DNA from: Eurosta solidaginis
Lineage: Eukaryota; Arthropoda; Insecta; Diptera; Tephritidae
Direction of reading: 5' to 3'
NCBI RefSeq assembly: GCF_040869045.1
Contig: NC_090322.1
Span: 269,478,662-269,542,661, forward strand
DNA length: 64,000 nt
A program made the position numbers and the translations under genes. Each line of letters begins with the position of its first letter. Within the stretch, counting starts at the first letter, position 1. The notes below the pieces were generated by a model, which ran no database searches, was not told where the DNA came from, and saw only the letters and a program-made list of their open reading frames with translations. Positions 11,223 through 22,400 of the stretch are shown one piece after another.

Positions 11223-12200
11223 GTATTAATAATTTACAAATCGTTTCAAAAATAGCAAAGTTATAGCGAATTCGGTAAAATAATGTAACTTCATTTAGCA
11301 TATCGATACTGTAATAAAAATCAATTGAAAACTTGACAGTGCTTTTACACTCCCAAAACTAAAAATCAGGACGGGTATTTTTTGCGAAGCAAGGATAGTA
11401 GTTTTACAAATTTCAACAGGTTTTAGGGAAGTTATTAATTTTTTACTTAATATTTCGTGAATTGATAAAGAATTATATTGCTTTTGTCATTTTCCCAGAA
11501 TTTGTTTGAAGAACGCCGTAGACAAGAATGTTATTCAAAAACACTCAAAATTTGTTTCAAAACCTCCCCATCTGAGCATAAATTCACATGAGAAATGAGG
11601 CAAGGCGAATTCAGTACCAGGTGTTGTTATCCCAACAGCTGATTGCTTCTTCTTGATAATTTTCCATACAAGCTTTGTACAACAATATGTCAGTTAATCG
11701 AAATCAATGAAAATTTTCTTTTGACTTGAAATTCTTCTGCACGGCGAATTGGTTGAATTCGCTTTGCCACCACCTGGTATGGATTCGGTTTGGAAATGAG
11801 GTTTGTAAATAAATTCTTCGAACGTTCTTCAACCTAATTCTGAAGGCGCTTTCAAAACAGAATCCTGAGATTGAACATTTTTGAAAAACACTTTGGGAAA
11901 GGGCAAAGAGCAGCAAAATAGAAAAAATGCTGATTTTCTTAGAACTGTAAACTTAGGCTTTGACTTTGAGAGAAAAGTTGAGCTTATTTTTGGCCTTGCC
12001 CTGATTTTATAATTTGATTAAGGTTTCGTATGTTTGTAGGTTTACGGAAGTGCCCGATCCGTAGTCTTCATAAAATGTTCTTTCTTCATCCCCACAGGAT
12101 ATACAACCACAAAATCAGAAAAATACTAAGGAATTATGCAGCTTAGTACTTATTTGCCAATTGTGAATTGTTTACCTCCTACTACTAATATTTTTCATAA
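11223..12200. other. Gene-free intronic stretch
   Basis: No supported gene. ACCAGGTG-type motifs near 11618 and CACCTGGT near 11772 lie in inverted orientation within sequence sharing GAATTC, hinting at an eroded MITE; I cannot define its ends. Confidence 0.35.
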
Positions 12201-12299
12201 GTTTACAAAGAAACAAGATAGTTAATCAATGGTGTCAATGGTGTGAAGATGATAACATGCGACAACATCGCGAGCTTGCGGTGGCTGGAGGAAGTGACC

Positions 12300-12688
12300 C
12301 CAAACCTCCCAAGGCAAGGCACGAGCGAGCGGCTTGAGGTGGTGGATAAAGCGAGATTCCCACGGTACCAAAGGTTTAAGTATTGAAACCATGCGTGATG
12401 AAGTCGGAAGATACGCTGGGACTTCTGCTGAGTCAGAATCCGAATATACCGGCACAGCATTGGAAGGTACTTACTCGGCCTACGGAGGAGGGTCAGTTCT
12501 ACATCTTCCGAATAAACAAGCAGGCGGAGGATATATTGTACGCGTAACTTGGCAAAATGTCTTGGGGTACAGGTAAAACTCAAATGCGACTAAGGAAAAG
12601 CGGTCCCAAATATAACAAACGAAGTCGGAAAGGACCTCGAAAGCCATAGAGCAAAGGGGCGGGTGGAGGACTACCAAAGGTGTACAAT
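12300..12688 (+). mobile_element. LOA/R1-like element ORF1 remnant (DUF4780-like), copy 1
   Basis: This segment aligns with 61990-62340. In the better-preserved second copy one frame reads like the ORF1/gag-like proteins of fly retroelements (KVWIP, LQNQNPNIPTQDWKVL, LGKMSFGIGKDYM), resembling DUF4780. Here the same bases are frameshifted and contain stops, so it is a relic. It ends at the target site where the ~400 bp retroposon inserted (12689). Confidence 0.5.
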
Positions 12689-12704
12689 ATCGGTCATTTG
12701 CACC

Positions 12705-13102
12705 CCTAGCGGGTTAGGGGGCAGAATATACCCGCGGTAGGTATGCCTGTCGTAAGAGGCGACCAAATAAATAGATTCAAGGGGTTGTGTAGCGCAACCC
12801 TGTCAGGTTGCCAGCGCAATATATACAGAGCTTCTCCAAACCCAATTGTCAACCTCACCTATCCGTGGCGAATGCTGTTTCATTAACAGCCGAGGCTCTG
12901 GCGACCCGGAACTCCTCATGGATCTAGGGGGTGGGAGGGCGGTATGGTCAAGAAGGTCGCATGTGGTCATAACAAATCGTTCCCGAGATGGTTGGGCTTG
13001 GTAGCGGAACGTACCGCATCTGCATCCGGCAAAGGACCATCAACATCGATAACACTCCCTAAGGCCTTCGGGGAGTGTCCTTATCGCTACAACAACTACA
13101 AC
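12705..13102 (+). mobile_element. Dispersed ~400 bp retroposon, near full-length, with 16 bp TSD
   Basis: The element starts with the CCTAGCGGGTTAGGGGG block and ends in a CAA-rich tail (CTACAACAACTACAAC). It is flanked by ATCGGTCATTTGCACC (12689-12704) and ATCGGTCATATGTACC (13103-13118), a 16 bp duplication with two mismatches: the hallmark of LINE-type retroposition. It has no coding capacity of its own; the 103-residue frame at 12944-13255 is a chance fusion of the repeat with flanking LOA RT. Other copies: 6126-6470, 9588-9692, 58808-59120 and 60431-60845. Confidence 0.85.
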
Positions 13103-13660
13103 ATCGGTCATATGTACCACAAAGACTACAGGCCCATTAGCTTAACATCATTTCTGCTCAAAACCTTTGACAGGCTGATATATGTGTATATAAAGACCAA
13201 CGTGGATGAAAAACTGCTCTGCACAACACAACATGCGTATACCAAAGGCAAGTAGGTAGACACTGTACTACATAGGATGGTAATAAACATAGCAAAAGCC
13301 TTTTAGTTTAAGGAGTATGCCTTAGGAGTCTTCTTAGATATTGCCGAGGCTTTCAACAATGTCTCTAAACGGGCGATCGTCGGTGGTCTTAACTACATTG
13401 TAGTGCATCCAGTCATAACCAGATGGATCGGGTGCATGTTAAATTGCAGGAAGATTATTTCACAATGTACAATGTATAAGGCCACTAAACAGTACAGGGG
13501 CACGCCGCAGAGCGGGGTGTTACCAACACTAATGTGGACGCTGGTCATCAATTAACTGCTCAGGCGGTTCGATGAGGGACCGTCAAACTTACGTCATACG
13601 CAGATGGTGTCAGTAAGAGCCTTACTGAGAGGTACAAGGAGGTACAAGGTCCCAAATAGG
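13103..13660 (+). mobile_element. LOA/R1-type reverse transcriptase fragment
   Basis: Downstream of the inserted retroposon the frame reads 'KDYRPISLTSFLLKTFDRLI' and 'TQHAYTKGK', RT motifs of the LOA/R1 lineage. After a stop it continues with 'EYALGVFLDIAEAFNNV' (palm motif with the first catalytic Asp region) and 'RGTPQSGVLPTLMW'. Stops at several places show it is dead. The YADD region is degraded. Confidence 0.75.
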
Positions 13661-14017
13661 GTCTAAGCTAGGAGGGGTGATTCTGACCTTGTAAGACAGA
13701 AAGATTTCGACCCTTCTCAAATTAGGCACATAAACATGCGCATAAGACAGCTTGTTGATCATCACAAGTGGTCGAAATGGGAGGAACACTTCAAGAACTG
13801 CAAGTTCTCTGGGAAACCATAGGTTGTACATGAAAAGTTAAACATTCTTTCTTTTCGTGATATATGTAGTTTTCCACATTTTTTTCTTTCGTCACTTGAC
13901 TTGTCTGACGTGACAGACAATAAACATTTTATTTTTGCCCTGTAATATTTTTTACAAGTTGTTGACAATTTTATGACGAATAAAATGAATTATTAACATT
14001 TCATGTGCTACCTGGTC
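13661..14017. other. Gene-free intronic stretch
   Basis: Two overlapping minus-strand frames of ~70 codons have no recognisable motif. Nothing else seen. Confidence 0.35.
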
Positions 14018-14699
14018 ATTGTGGATAAAACAAGTGTGATATCTTATCCTTCAACTGCCTGACAGAATGTTCAATATGGCAACTTTATAGCAGCGTTCTA
14101 ACAGGGTGTTCAATATAGCGGCGCATAGGGCTAACTATTGTGAATTCATACAAGTGAAAAATCTTTCTATTCCTCCATTACCATACCCACCTGTCAAATA
14201 ATAGCTGACAGGGAGAATGGCTGTAAGGTTTGTTTTTGCTCGCGGTTTTTAAATTTAAGTGCCATAAATCACCCATTTGTGTTTCAAAACAGCTTTCCGG
14301 TTAAATGTGTATACACAATATCGGACTACATATTGACTTTCATTTATAAAATCTAGTTATTAGATAAAATATGAGCAGCCAGTTAAGCAAACATTTTAAA
14401 ATATGTAAATAATGGAATATACCAGTCGTTTAAAAAAATGTTTGATAACCACTATTGAGCTAATTATGTATATAAGTAATCGAACAGTGATGGAATAGGT
14501 GATCTACGCTGTTTACTATTGTGAACGTTTTTTTCAAACATTCGCCACTTGTATGATATGAATTCAAAATGGGGCTAGCTATCTTCAGCGGTTGATAGAA
14601 AGAAGAGAAAAGAGAAAGAGAAGAGACAAATCAGGTGATCCATTCTATTTGTTATTTTGACGTCTATGCAGAAGTTATCACACTTGTTTTATCCACAAT
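14018..14699. mobile_element. Non-autonomous DNA transposon with 24 bp TIRs
   Basis: ATTGTGGATAAAACAAGTG... at 14018-14041 is exactly inverted at 14676-14699 (...CACTTGTTTTATCCACAAT). The 682 bp interior is noncoding. No clear target-site duplication was resolved. Confidence 0.75.
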
Positions 14700-15810
14700 T
14701 CCTAGGGTCCCGCAGATATTGATCAAAATAATATAATATGGTTTTTGCATAACTTTGTCAAAAAATATTCGCACGACGCAAATCTGGACTTTTCTTAACG
14801 AATTATGTAAGTTTTCCACGCGAACACGAATATGTTAGTCTTCCATGGGATTTTGAAACGTGGTCTTTCATGGGACCGCCGAACTATTCTTTAAGTAAAA
14901 AAAAAAATCTTCAATTAAAAAAACTTATGGTTATATAAAAAAAGTATTTTCCTTTAATTAAACGTCCCTTAAAGATACAAAGAATCAACTTTTCCAAGGT
15001 TTAACATAGGATGATAAACGTAGGTATCAAATGACCACTGCGGATTCCAGGACCTATGTGCATTTTGTATTTGTATTTATTTAAAAATTTGTTCCTATCA
15101 CAACAATTTTACAACTTATTTTACAGTGCTAGTCAGGAATAGTATGAGCTAAATAAATTTAGCATTAATAATAATAAATTAGATAGGTATTTGGCAGTCC
15201 GGTTATTAATTTGTACATCGACGATAGGCATCTATACCCAACCCCAACCGCGTTCGGTACGCCACTGTATGAATTACTAATGTTGCGTTCATTAAATTCA
15301 ATTAGCTAGGTATTTATTTATTTATGTATATCTATTCGAATGTGAGTATGCCCACAGTTGCACTTGTTTCACTACAATGACATTTACTGTTACAAGAAGA
15401 AATTCTTTTTTTTTGAGATGTCAATAAATGATAGTTGAATGAGATGGATGCCAGTGGATGGATGTTAACTTTCAACCAAATACACTTCGTAATGGACATT
15501 GCGCCGGAACAACCGGGTGAATAATTTTGACTGCTCGGTTATTCGCAAGAAAACAGCAAAAAAATCAGACACAGTAACAACAATAGCATAAAAAACCAAG
15601 AAAATAAAAATAAATAAAAAATCAGGAATACAATATTTGGAAAGTTTGAGCACGACGTATTCCGGATGGTCAGGCACCACCCCTTTCTAAAAGGCGTGTG
15701 AAATAGTTAAAATTTAAATAAATAATGAAAATTTGTGAATTTAATTTGCATTGTAATCAGTGAAAATTATAAGCAGTGGTGAGGAGAGGGAATACTTGTC
15801 CCAGTTTTTT
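14700..15810. other. Gene-free intronic stretch
   Basis: AT-rich; no supported frame or recognised repeat. Confidence 0.4.
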
Positions 15811-15812
15811 GG

Positions 15813-16800
15813 TTACAATTCACGAAAGCCAAAAACCGGTTTTGAATTGTAAAATTTTTTGCTTTCGAATTGAAATGGAGTTAGCGCAAAATGAACGTAG
15901 TCAACGTGACTAGCATCAGGCATAGCATCAACGATAATATCAAAATACTTGGCTTTCTTGCCTTGATCTAATATAGTTTCCCTCACGTGCTTTGCACAAA
16001 TTTCTATAAACTCGTTCAGAATGTCTAGGGAAAGATAGTGAACTTGTAAACGTTTGCGCTGCTGTTGTGAAATCCTAACTTTCTCCAAATGATCTCTAAG
16101 TATCGGATCATATTGGTTTATGAGATCTTAGATGCCCAAAAAATGTCCATCGTTTCGTTCACCAAGATATATACTCTCGCCTTTGAAAGCTAGGCCTCTT
16201 TCACCCAAAAATAAAATTGTGTCTAAAATTCTATATAAAATTTCTTTCCACTTTTGAGTTTCAGTGATTAGCTGTTCATTGATAAGTATATCAATTGTAG
16301 CCTCCTTTTGAATTAGATTTTGTAAAGATCGCCATTGAATATAACATTTAATGTGATCTTGTGTATTTTCGTGTCATGGCAGTTTATCGTATAGCTTCTT
16401 CCATACAAGAAATTTCGAATATCCGCGGAACAAATTTAAGGTCGATTTATTATACTTGGTGCTTAATAGACGACATGGTGGGCAATAAAAGGCATTGCTA
16501 CTGGCACTCCACACTAACCAGTCACATTCCAATTTCTCTCCATTTGGCAAAATTCTGTTTAACAACGAGGTAGGAAATGCCTCGTCATGACAATCACGTG
16601 GAAAAATAACAGGACACTTTTGATGAACTCGACGAATTATTTCGTTGACTTCTTCAGATCGCAAAAACTCATTATTCACGGTACCGATATTGAAGTCGTT
16701 TAAATAATCTGAACTTTGATACAGAGTTGGTGGTATTGTTCGAAGACTTTTTGAAGATGAATCATCATCAGTGTCACCACGAAAACTTTACGATTCAGAT
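15813..16800 (-). pseudogene. hAT-type transposase relic (ZMYM1/DUF4371-like)
   Basis: Minus-strand frames give, in N- to C-terminal order, a TTF-type zinc-finger region at 16374-16679 (LECDWLVWSASSNAFYCPPC, a WL.YS...AFYC.PC motif), then a KW..IL..ILD..LFLGE.GLAF segment around 16160-16340, then 15813-16088 with 'LDILNEFIEICAKHVRETIL' and 'AKYFDIIVDAMPDASH', the RNase H-like start of the DUF4371 transposase core (catalytic Asp in IVDAMPD). A stop interrupts it near 16130 and the C-terminal half is absent. Cellular ZMYM1-like genes derive from the same family, but the breaks and TE-rich context argue for a transposon relic. Confidence 0.7.
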
Positions 16801-17040
16801 TCATGTAAACATACATTTTTGTTTAATGTTTTTATTGTCTCCTCAGGCCCAGGCAAAAAATTATTATCAATAGTCGGTGCTTTTGAAATTCGGCTTAAAA
16901 TTTGCACATGGAACAACTAAAGACTCTCCTGAATTAAAAAAAAATGTCTTAGTACCTCTAAATCGCGGGCCGCCTGAGAAACACATTTTTGTTTGATATT
17001 TTTATTGTCTCCTCAGGCCCAGGCAAAAAATCATTATTTT
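16801..17040. repeat. Direct repeat of ~60 bp
   Basis: The block with 'tgtctcctcaggcccaggca' occurs at about 16806-16866 and again at about 16979-17036, both preceded by ACATTTTTGTTT. The spacing is ~170 bp, so this is a local duplication of noncoding DNA. Confidence 0.7.
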
Positions 17041-17210
17041 AGGCCAAGCTCCTCTTCCAAATTGCGCCGTGCTCCTTATTAAATTTTTCCTATAAATTGG
17101 CGGAACGGTGCCTACATGTTTTATGCCGACTTCGAACAGCATCTGCAAAGGAGATGAGTTTTCGCTGAGAAGCTTTTGATGTCAGGGGACAGGTTTCCAT
17201 CATGAACCAG
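17041..17210 (-). mobile_element. tRNA-derived SINE, fragment lacking the tRNA head
   Basis: Matches the body of the SINE at 37022-37341: AAGCTCCTCTTCCAA, CCTACATGTTTTATGCCGAC, GATGAGTTTTCGCTGAGA. The promoter-bearing head is missing. Confidence 0.65.
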
Positions 17211-17695
17211 TAAACAGATCCCGCATTAAAAAATGAGAGAGCAAAAAATCATAGTTGGCTGGGAAATAAATTTCTCGGCATGACGTCACACTTTTGACAA
17301 CATGTTTAATTGCTGACGCAGTGTTCAGACCTTATTACAATCGGAGTATTTGCTCCGCTCTTAGCTCCTACTACATTTTTTATCTTAAAGGTTTATTTGG
17401 GTCGAATTGAAAACTAAATAGTATAACTACCTAATACCTTTTGGTTGAAGTTTTCAATGCATATGTACGTATGAAAAGCTGATTGTTTACAAGTGACGAT
17501 TGGACGGAATGATTGTTCGTGTCTTAAGACATGTCCGTGTCTTAAGACATGTTTCTTCACATTTTTCGTATGGAATCAGAATAGAAGGAGTAAAATGCAA
17601 GCAATAAATGTGTCCGGACGCGATCTGTAAATCCTGTCTAAATTCAACATACTGCTCTTCTTGAAGTTTTATATAAAAACATGAAGTACGTTGAG
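17211..17695. other. Gene-free intronic stretch
   Basis: Contains a short local duplication (GTGTCTTAAGACATG twice near 17520-17550). No gene seen. Confidence 0.4.
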
Positions 17696-18600
17696 TCAGT
17701 GAGGTCAGCTAACCCTGTTTTGCGATAACAGTCGCCAATTGCGAGCACCAAGCGAGGTCAAAGCTTCCTCCAACTGACTCTCCAAACTCAGTGGAGGTCT
17801 TCTCTTTCCTCTGTTTACAAATTGTTGGAGCGTATCCGTTCATCCGCATAACATGACCTAGCTAGCGAAGCTTTCTGTTTTTATTCGCTGCACTATCGTC
17901 ATATCTGCGAAAAGCTCATATAGTTCATCATTATAACTCCTTCGATACTCGCCGTCGACATCACGGATAGGACTATAAATCCTCCGGAGAACTTTTCTAT
18001 CGAATACTCCAAGAGCCATCTCATTTTCTCTCGACACTTTCCATGATTCCGAGCCATACATCAGGACAGTTATGACGAGTGACTTGTAGAGAGAGAATTT
18101 TGTTCGTCGAGACAGGACTTTACTTTTCAATTTCTAAAGAAGCACTTGTTGGCCAGAGTTATTCTCCGTTTTATTTCGAGGCCGACATTGTTTTTGCTTT
18201 TAATGCTGCTTCCCAAATAGACGAAATCCTTCACAGTCTCCAATTTATATCCGTCAACAGTGACGTGGCTACAAAGGCCACGATGACATCAAGTACTTCG
18301 TCTTGTCCACATTTACTGCAAGACCCAATTTTTTTGTTTCTTTATCTTATACCAACTCTTCGCCTCCATGTTTGAACAGCCCGGCGGGTATCCCGCCATT
18401 ACTTGGCACCTTGGGATTTTTTAGCCGTAATATTGCCATTCTCACTTCGCCAAAGTTGGATGCCGGAGCGTGTTTTTCATCATCGGCAATCGGGGTATCG
18501 GATTCGTCTTCCCCCACACTCTGTACGTCAGTTACCAGGTCGCCATTGTCATTCCTACAGAAATCTGCCCTAGTCCTGAAACCTTCTGTCATTAAAAGAA
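17696..18600 (-). mobile_element. RTE-like retrotransposon fragment, diverged subfamily
   Basis: The minus strand at 17858-18130 encodes 'MKSKVLSRRTKFSLYKSLVI', 'YGSESW' and 'GVFDRKVLRRIY', the post-RT region of the family. Upstream on the same strand, 18347-18600 encodes 'GDLVTDVQSV' and 'AILRLKNPKVPSNGGIPAGLFKHGGEELV', the beginning of the RT domain. The palm and thumb between them are missing, so the copy is internally deleted. Its tail resembles the fragment at 240-480. Confidence 0.7.
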
Positions 18601-18639
18601 TATGAAAAATGTATGATAAACCGAAAATAATAATAATAT

Positions 18640-18870
18640 TTTTCGCGATAAATATCCGTGGAGATAGAGCCCACTTTTCTTCCAGAATGCTGTGTGCTAA
18701 TGGGAGCATTATTTGGTAGTCCTACACGTTTTAGGCCGACTCCATGTGCATCTGATAAGGCAGATAACTTTTTTGCTGAGAAACTTTTCATGACGAAAAC
18801 ACAATCGAAGGGATTGGCAAGCCACCAAATCAATTTGATGTTAGTTGTTCGCCTGCTTTCAAAAAGGAAA
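18640..18870 (-). mobile_element. SINE relic, strongly diverged
   Basis: Shares CCTACACGTTTTAGGCCGACTCC, AGGCAGATAACTTTTTTGCTGAGA and CTTTTCATG blocks with the SINE at 37022-37341, in the same order and orientation, with many changes. Confidence 0.5.
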
Positions 18871-19080
18871 AAAATATTCTCCGAAAATTTTATTTTTTCT
18901 CCGCCGTAGTCGTTTACTCAGGTAACAGTTTTAAATACTCCGAACACTGGTAGCGAAATATGAGAGAAATGTAATAAATCGAAAAACTTCAAAAGCGCTA
19001 CGTCATCAAACTTTTTTTCAAATTCGATTACAAATACAACAACTCCGGAATGCGGGATCTTGGCTGATTTGTTTATGGGT

Positions 19081-19250
19081 TTCCATGTCTTGGTTTTTAA
19101 ACGGTTTTATTTAGCTTGACTTGACAGGCTGGCCGGCACGAATTTTGTAATTGAAATTTAAGTAACTTCCCGATAAGCTACAAGCTTGAAACTTGGAATA
19201 TAGTTCCGAACACGATGACAATGCAATAATAAGAAAAAAAGGACGTGTGG
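19081..19250. repeat. Arm of inverted repeat paired with 32670-32815
   Basis: About 140 bp here (from AAACGGTTTTATTTAGCTTGAC through AAGCTACAAGCTTGAAACTTGG) is inverted at 32670-32815 with a few mismatches. Both flank the satellite/HINE block, 13.4 kb apart. The right copy continues into a known-looking dispersed repeat (ATGAGCCAAATCGGAC), so independent insertions of one element are the simplest reading. Confidence 0.75.
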
Positions 19251-19437
19251 CACTCGGGGACTGCCGCGGTAAAGCTATTGCATATTATCAACTTATGCAA
19301 TTATAATATTTATGCAAAATTTTTTTTTCTTTGATATTAATTCAAGTTTTGTCTTTGATATTAATTCAAGTTAACCTTTTTAAGCGTGTTGACCGATAAG
19401 AAAACAAATTTTTTACTTTTATTGAATAAATGAGAAG

Positions 19438-22400
19438 TTAATATTTAACTTTCATTTTAACTTTAACTTTATTTTTAACTTTAACTTTATTTTTAACTTT
19501 AACTTTCACTTTAACATTCACTTTAACTTTAACATTAACTGTAAGTTTGAATTTAACTTCAACTTTAACCTTAACTTTAACTTTGACTTTAACTTTACCC
19601 TTAACTTTAACTTTGACTTCCACTTTAACTATAACTTTATTTTTAACTTTAACTTTCACTTTAACATTCACTTTAACTTTAACATTAACTGTAACTTTGA
19701 ATTTAACTTCAACTTTAACCTTAACTTTAACTTTGACTTTAACTTTACCCTTAACTTTAACTTTAACTTCCACTTTAACTATAACTTTATTTTTAACTTT
19801 AACTTTATTTTTAACTTTAACTTTCGCTTTAACTTTAACATTCACTTTAACTTTAACCTTAACTTTAACTTTAACTTTCACTTTCACTTTAACTTTAACT
19901 TTATTTTTAACTTTAACTTTCGCTTTAACTTTAACATTCACTTTAACTTTAACTTTCGCTTTAACTTTAACATTCACTTTAACTTTAACTTTATTTTTAA
20001 CTTTAACTTTCGCTTTAACTTTAACATTCACTTTAACTTTAACTTTATTTTTAACTTTAACTTTCGCTTTAACTTTAACATTAACTTTAACTTTCACTTT
20101 AACTTTAACTTTATTTTTTAACTTTAACTTTCGCTTTAACTTTAACATTCACTTTAACTTTAACTTTATTTTTAACTTTAACTTTCGCTTTAACTTTAAC
20201 ATTCACTTTAACTTTAACTTTATTTTTAACTTTAACTTTCGCTTTAACTTTAACATTCACTTTAACTTTCACTTTAACTTTAACTTTATTTTAAACTTTA
20301 ACTTTCGCTTTAACTTTAACATTCACTTTGACTTTGACTTTACCTTTAACTTTATTTTAAACTTTAACTTTCGCTTTAACTTTAACATTCACTTTAACTT
20401 TCACTTTAACTTTCACGTTAACTTTAACTTTATTTTTAACTTTAACTTTCGCTTTAACTTTAACAGTCATTTTAACTTTAGCAGTCACTTTAACTTTCGC
20501 TTTAACTTTAACTTTCAATTTAACTTTCACTTTAACTTTATTTTTAACTTTCGCCTTAACTTTTACATTCTCTTTAACTTTCACTTTAACTTTAACTTTA
20601 TTTTTAACTTTAACTTTCGCTTTAACTTTAACATTCACTTTAACTTTAACGTTCGCTTTAACTTTAACATTCACTTTAACTTTAACTTTCGCTTTAACTT
20701 TAACATTCACTTTAACTTTAACTTTATTTTTAACTTTAACTTTCGCTTTAACTTTAACATTCACTTTAACTTTAACTTTATTTTTAACTTTAACTTTCGC
20801 TTTAACTTTAACATTCACTTTAACTTTCACTTTCACTTTAACTTTAACTTTATTTTTAACTTTAACTTTCGCTTTAACTTTAACATTCACTTTAATTTTC
20901 GCTTTAACTTTAACTTTCACTTTAACTTTAACTTTATTTTTAACTTTAACTTTCACTTTAACTTTAACTTTATTTTTAACTTTAACTTTCGCTTTAACTT
21001 TAACATTCACTTTAACTTTAACTTTCACTTTAACTTTATTTTTAACTTTAAATTTCGCTTTAACTTTAACTTTAACTTTAACTTCAACTTCAACTTTAAC
21101 TTTCACTTTAACTTTAACTTTATTTTAAACTTTAACTTTCGCTTTAACTTTAACATTCACTTTGACTTTCACTTTACCTTTAACTTTATTTTAAACTTTA
21201 ACTTTCGCTTTAACTTTAACATTCACTTTAACTTTCACTTTAACTTTCACGTTAACTTTAACTTTATTTTTAACTTTAACTTTCGCTTTAACTTTAACAG
21301 TCACTTTAACTTTAGCAGTCACTTTAACTTTCGCTTTAACTTTAACTTTCAATTTAACTTTCACTTTAACTTTATTTTTAACTTTCGCCTTAACTTTTAC
21401 ATTCTCTTTAACTTTCACTTTAACTTTAACTTTATTTTTAACTTTAACTTTCGCTTTAACTTTAACATTCACTTTAACTTTAACGTTCGCTTTAACTTTA
21501 ACATTCACTTTAACTTTAACTTTCGCTTTAACTTTAACATTCACTTTAACTTTAACTTTATTTTTAACTTTAACTTTCGCTTTAACTTTAACATTCACTT
21601 TAACTTTAACTTTATTTTTAACTTTAACTTTCGCTTTAACTTTAACATTCACTTTAACTTTCACTTTCACTTTAACTTTAACTTTATTTTTAACTTTAAC
21701 TTTCGCTTTAACTTTAACATTCACTTTAACTTTCGCTTTAACTTTAACTTTCACTTTAACTTTAACTTTATTTTTAACTTTAACTTTCACTTTAACTTTA
21801 ACTTTATTTTTAACTTTAACTTTCGCTTTAACTTTAACATTCACTTTAACTTTAACTTTCACTTTAACTTTATTTTTAACTTTAAATTTCGCTTTAACTT
21901 TAACTTTAACTTTAACTTTAACTTCAACTTCAACTTTAACTTTAACTTTAACTTTAACTTTAACTTTAACTTTAACTTTAACTTTAACTTTAACTTTAAC
22001 TTAAACTTAAACTTAAACTTAAACTTAAACTTAAACTTAAACTTAAACTTAAACTTAAACTTAAACTTAAACTTAAACTTAAACTTAAACTTAAACTTAA
22101 ACTTAAACTTAAACTTAAACTTAAACTTAAACTTAAAAAACTTAAACTTAAACTTAAACTTAAACTTAAACTTAAACTTAAACTTAAACTTAAACTTAAA
22201 CTTAAAAAACTTAAACTTAAACTTAAACTTAAACTTAAACTTAAACTTAAACTTAAACTTAAACTTAAACTTAAACTTAAACTTAAACTTAAACTTAAAC
22301 TTAAACTTAAACTTAAACTTAAACTTAAACTTAAACTTAAACTTAAACTTAAACTTAAACTTAAACTTAAACTTAAACTTAAACTTAAACTTAAACTTAA

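Noticed and set aside
12203..12583. 126-codon minus-strand frame
   Set aside because: Opposite strand of the LOA ORF1 relic, no recognisable motif.
12944..13255. 103-codon gene
   Set aside because: A chance fusion of the noncoding retroposon's 3' end with a LOA RT fragment.
16361..16573. 70-codon + frame
   Set aside because: Antisense to the hAT zinc-finger region, which explains its openness.
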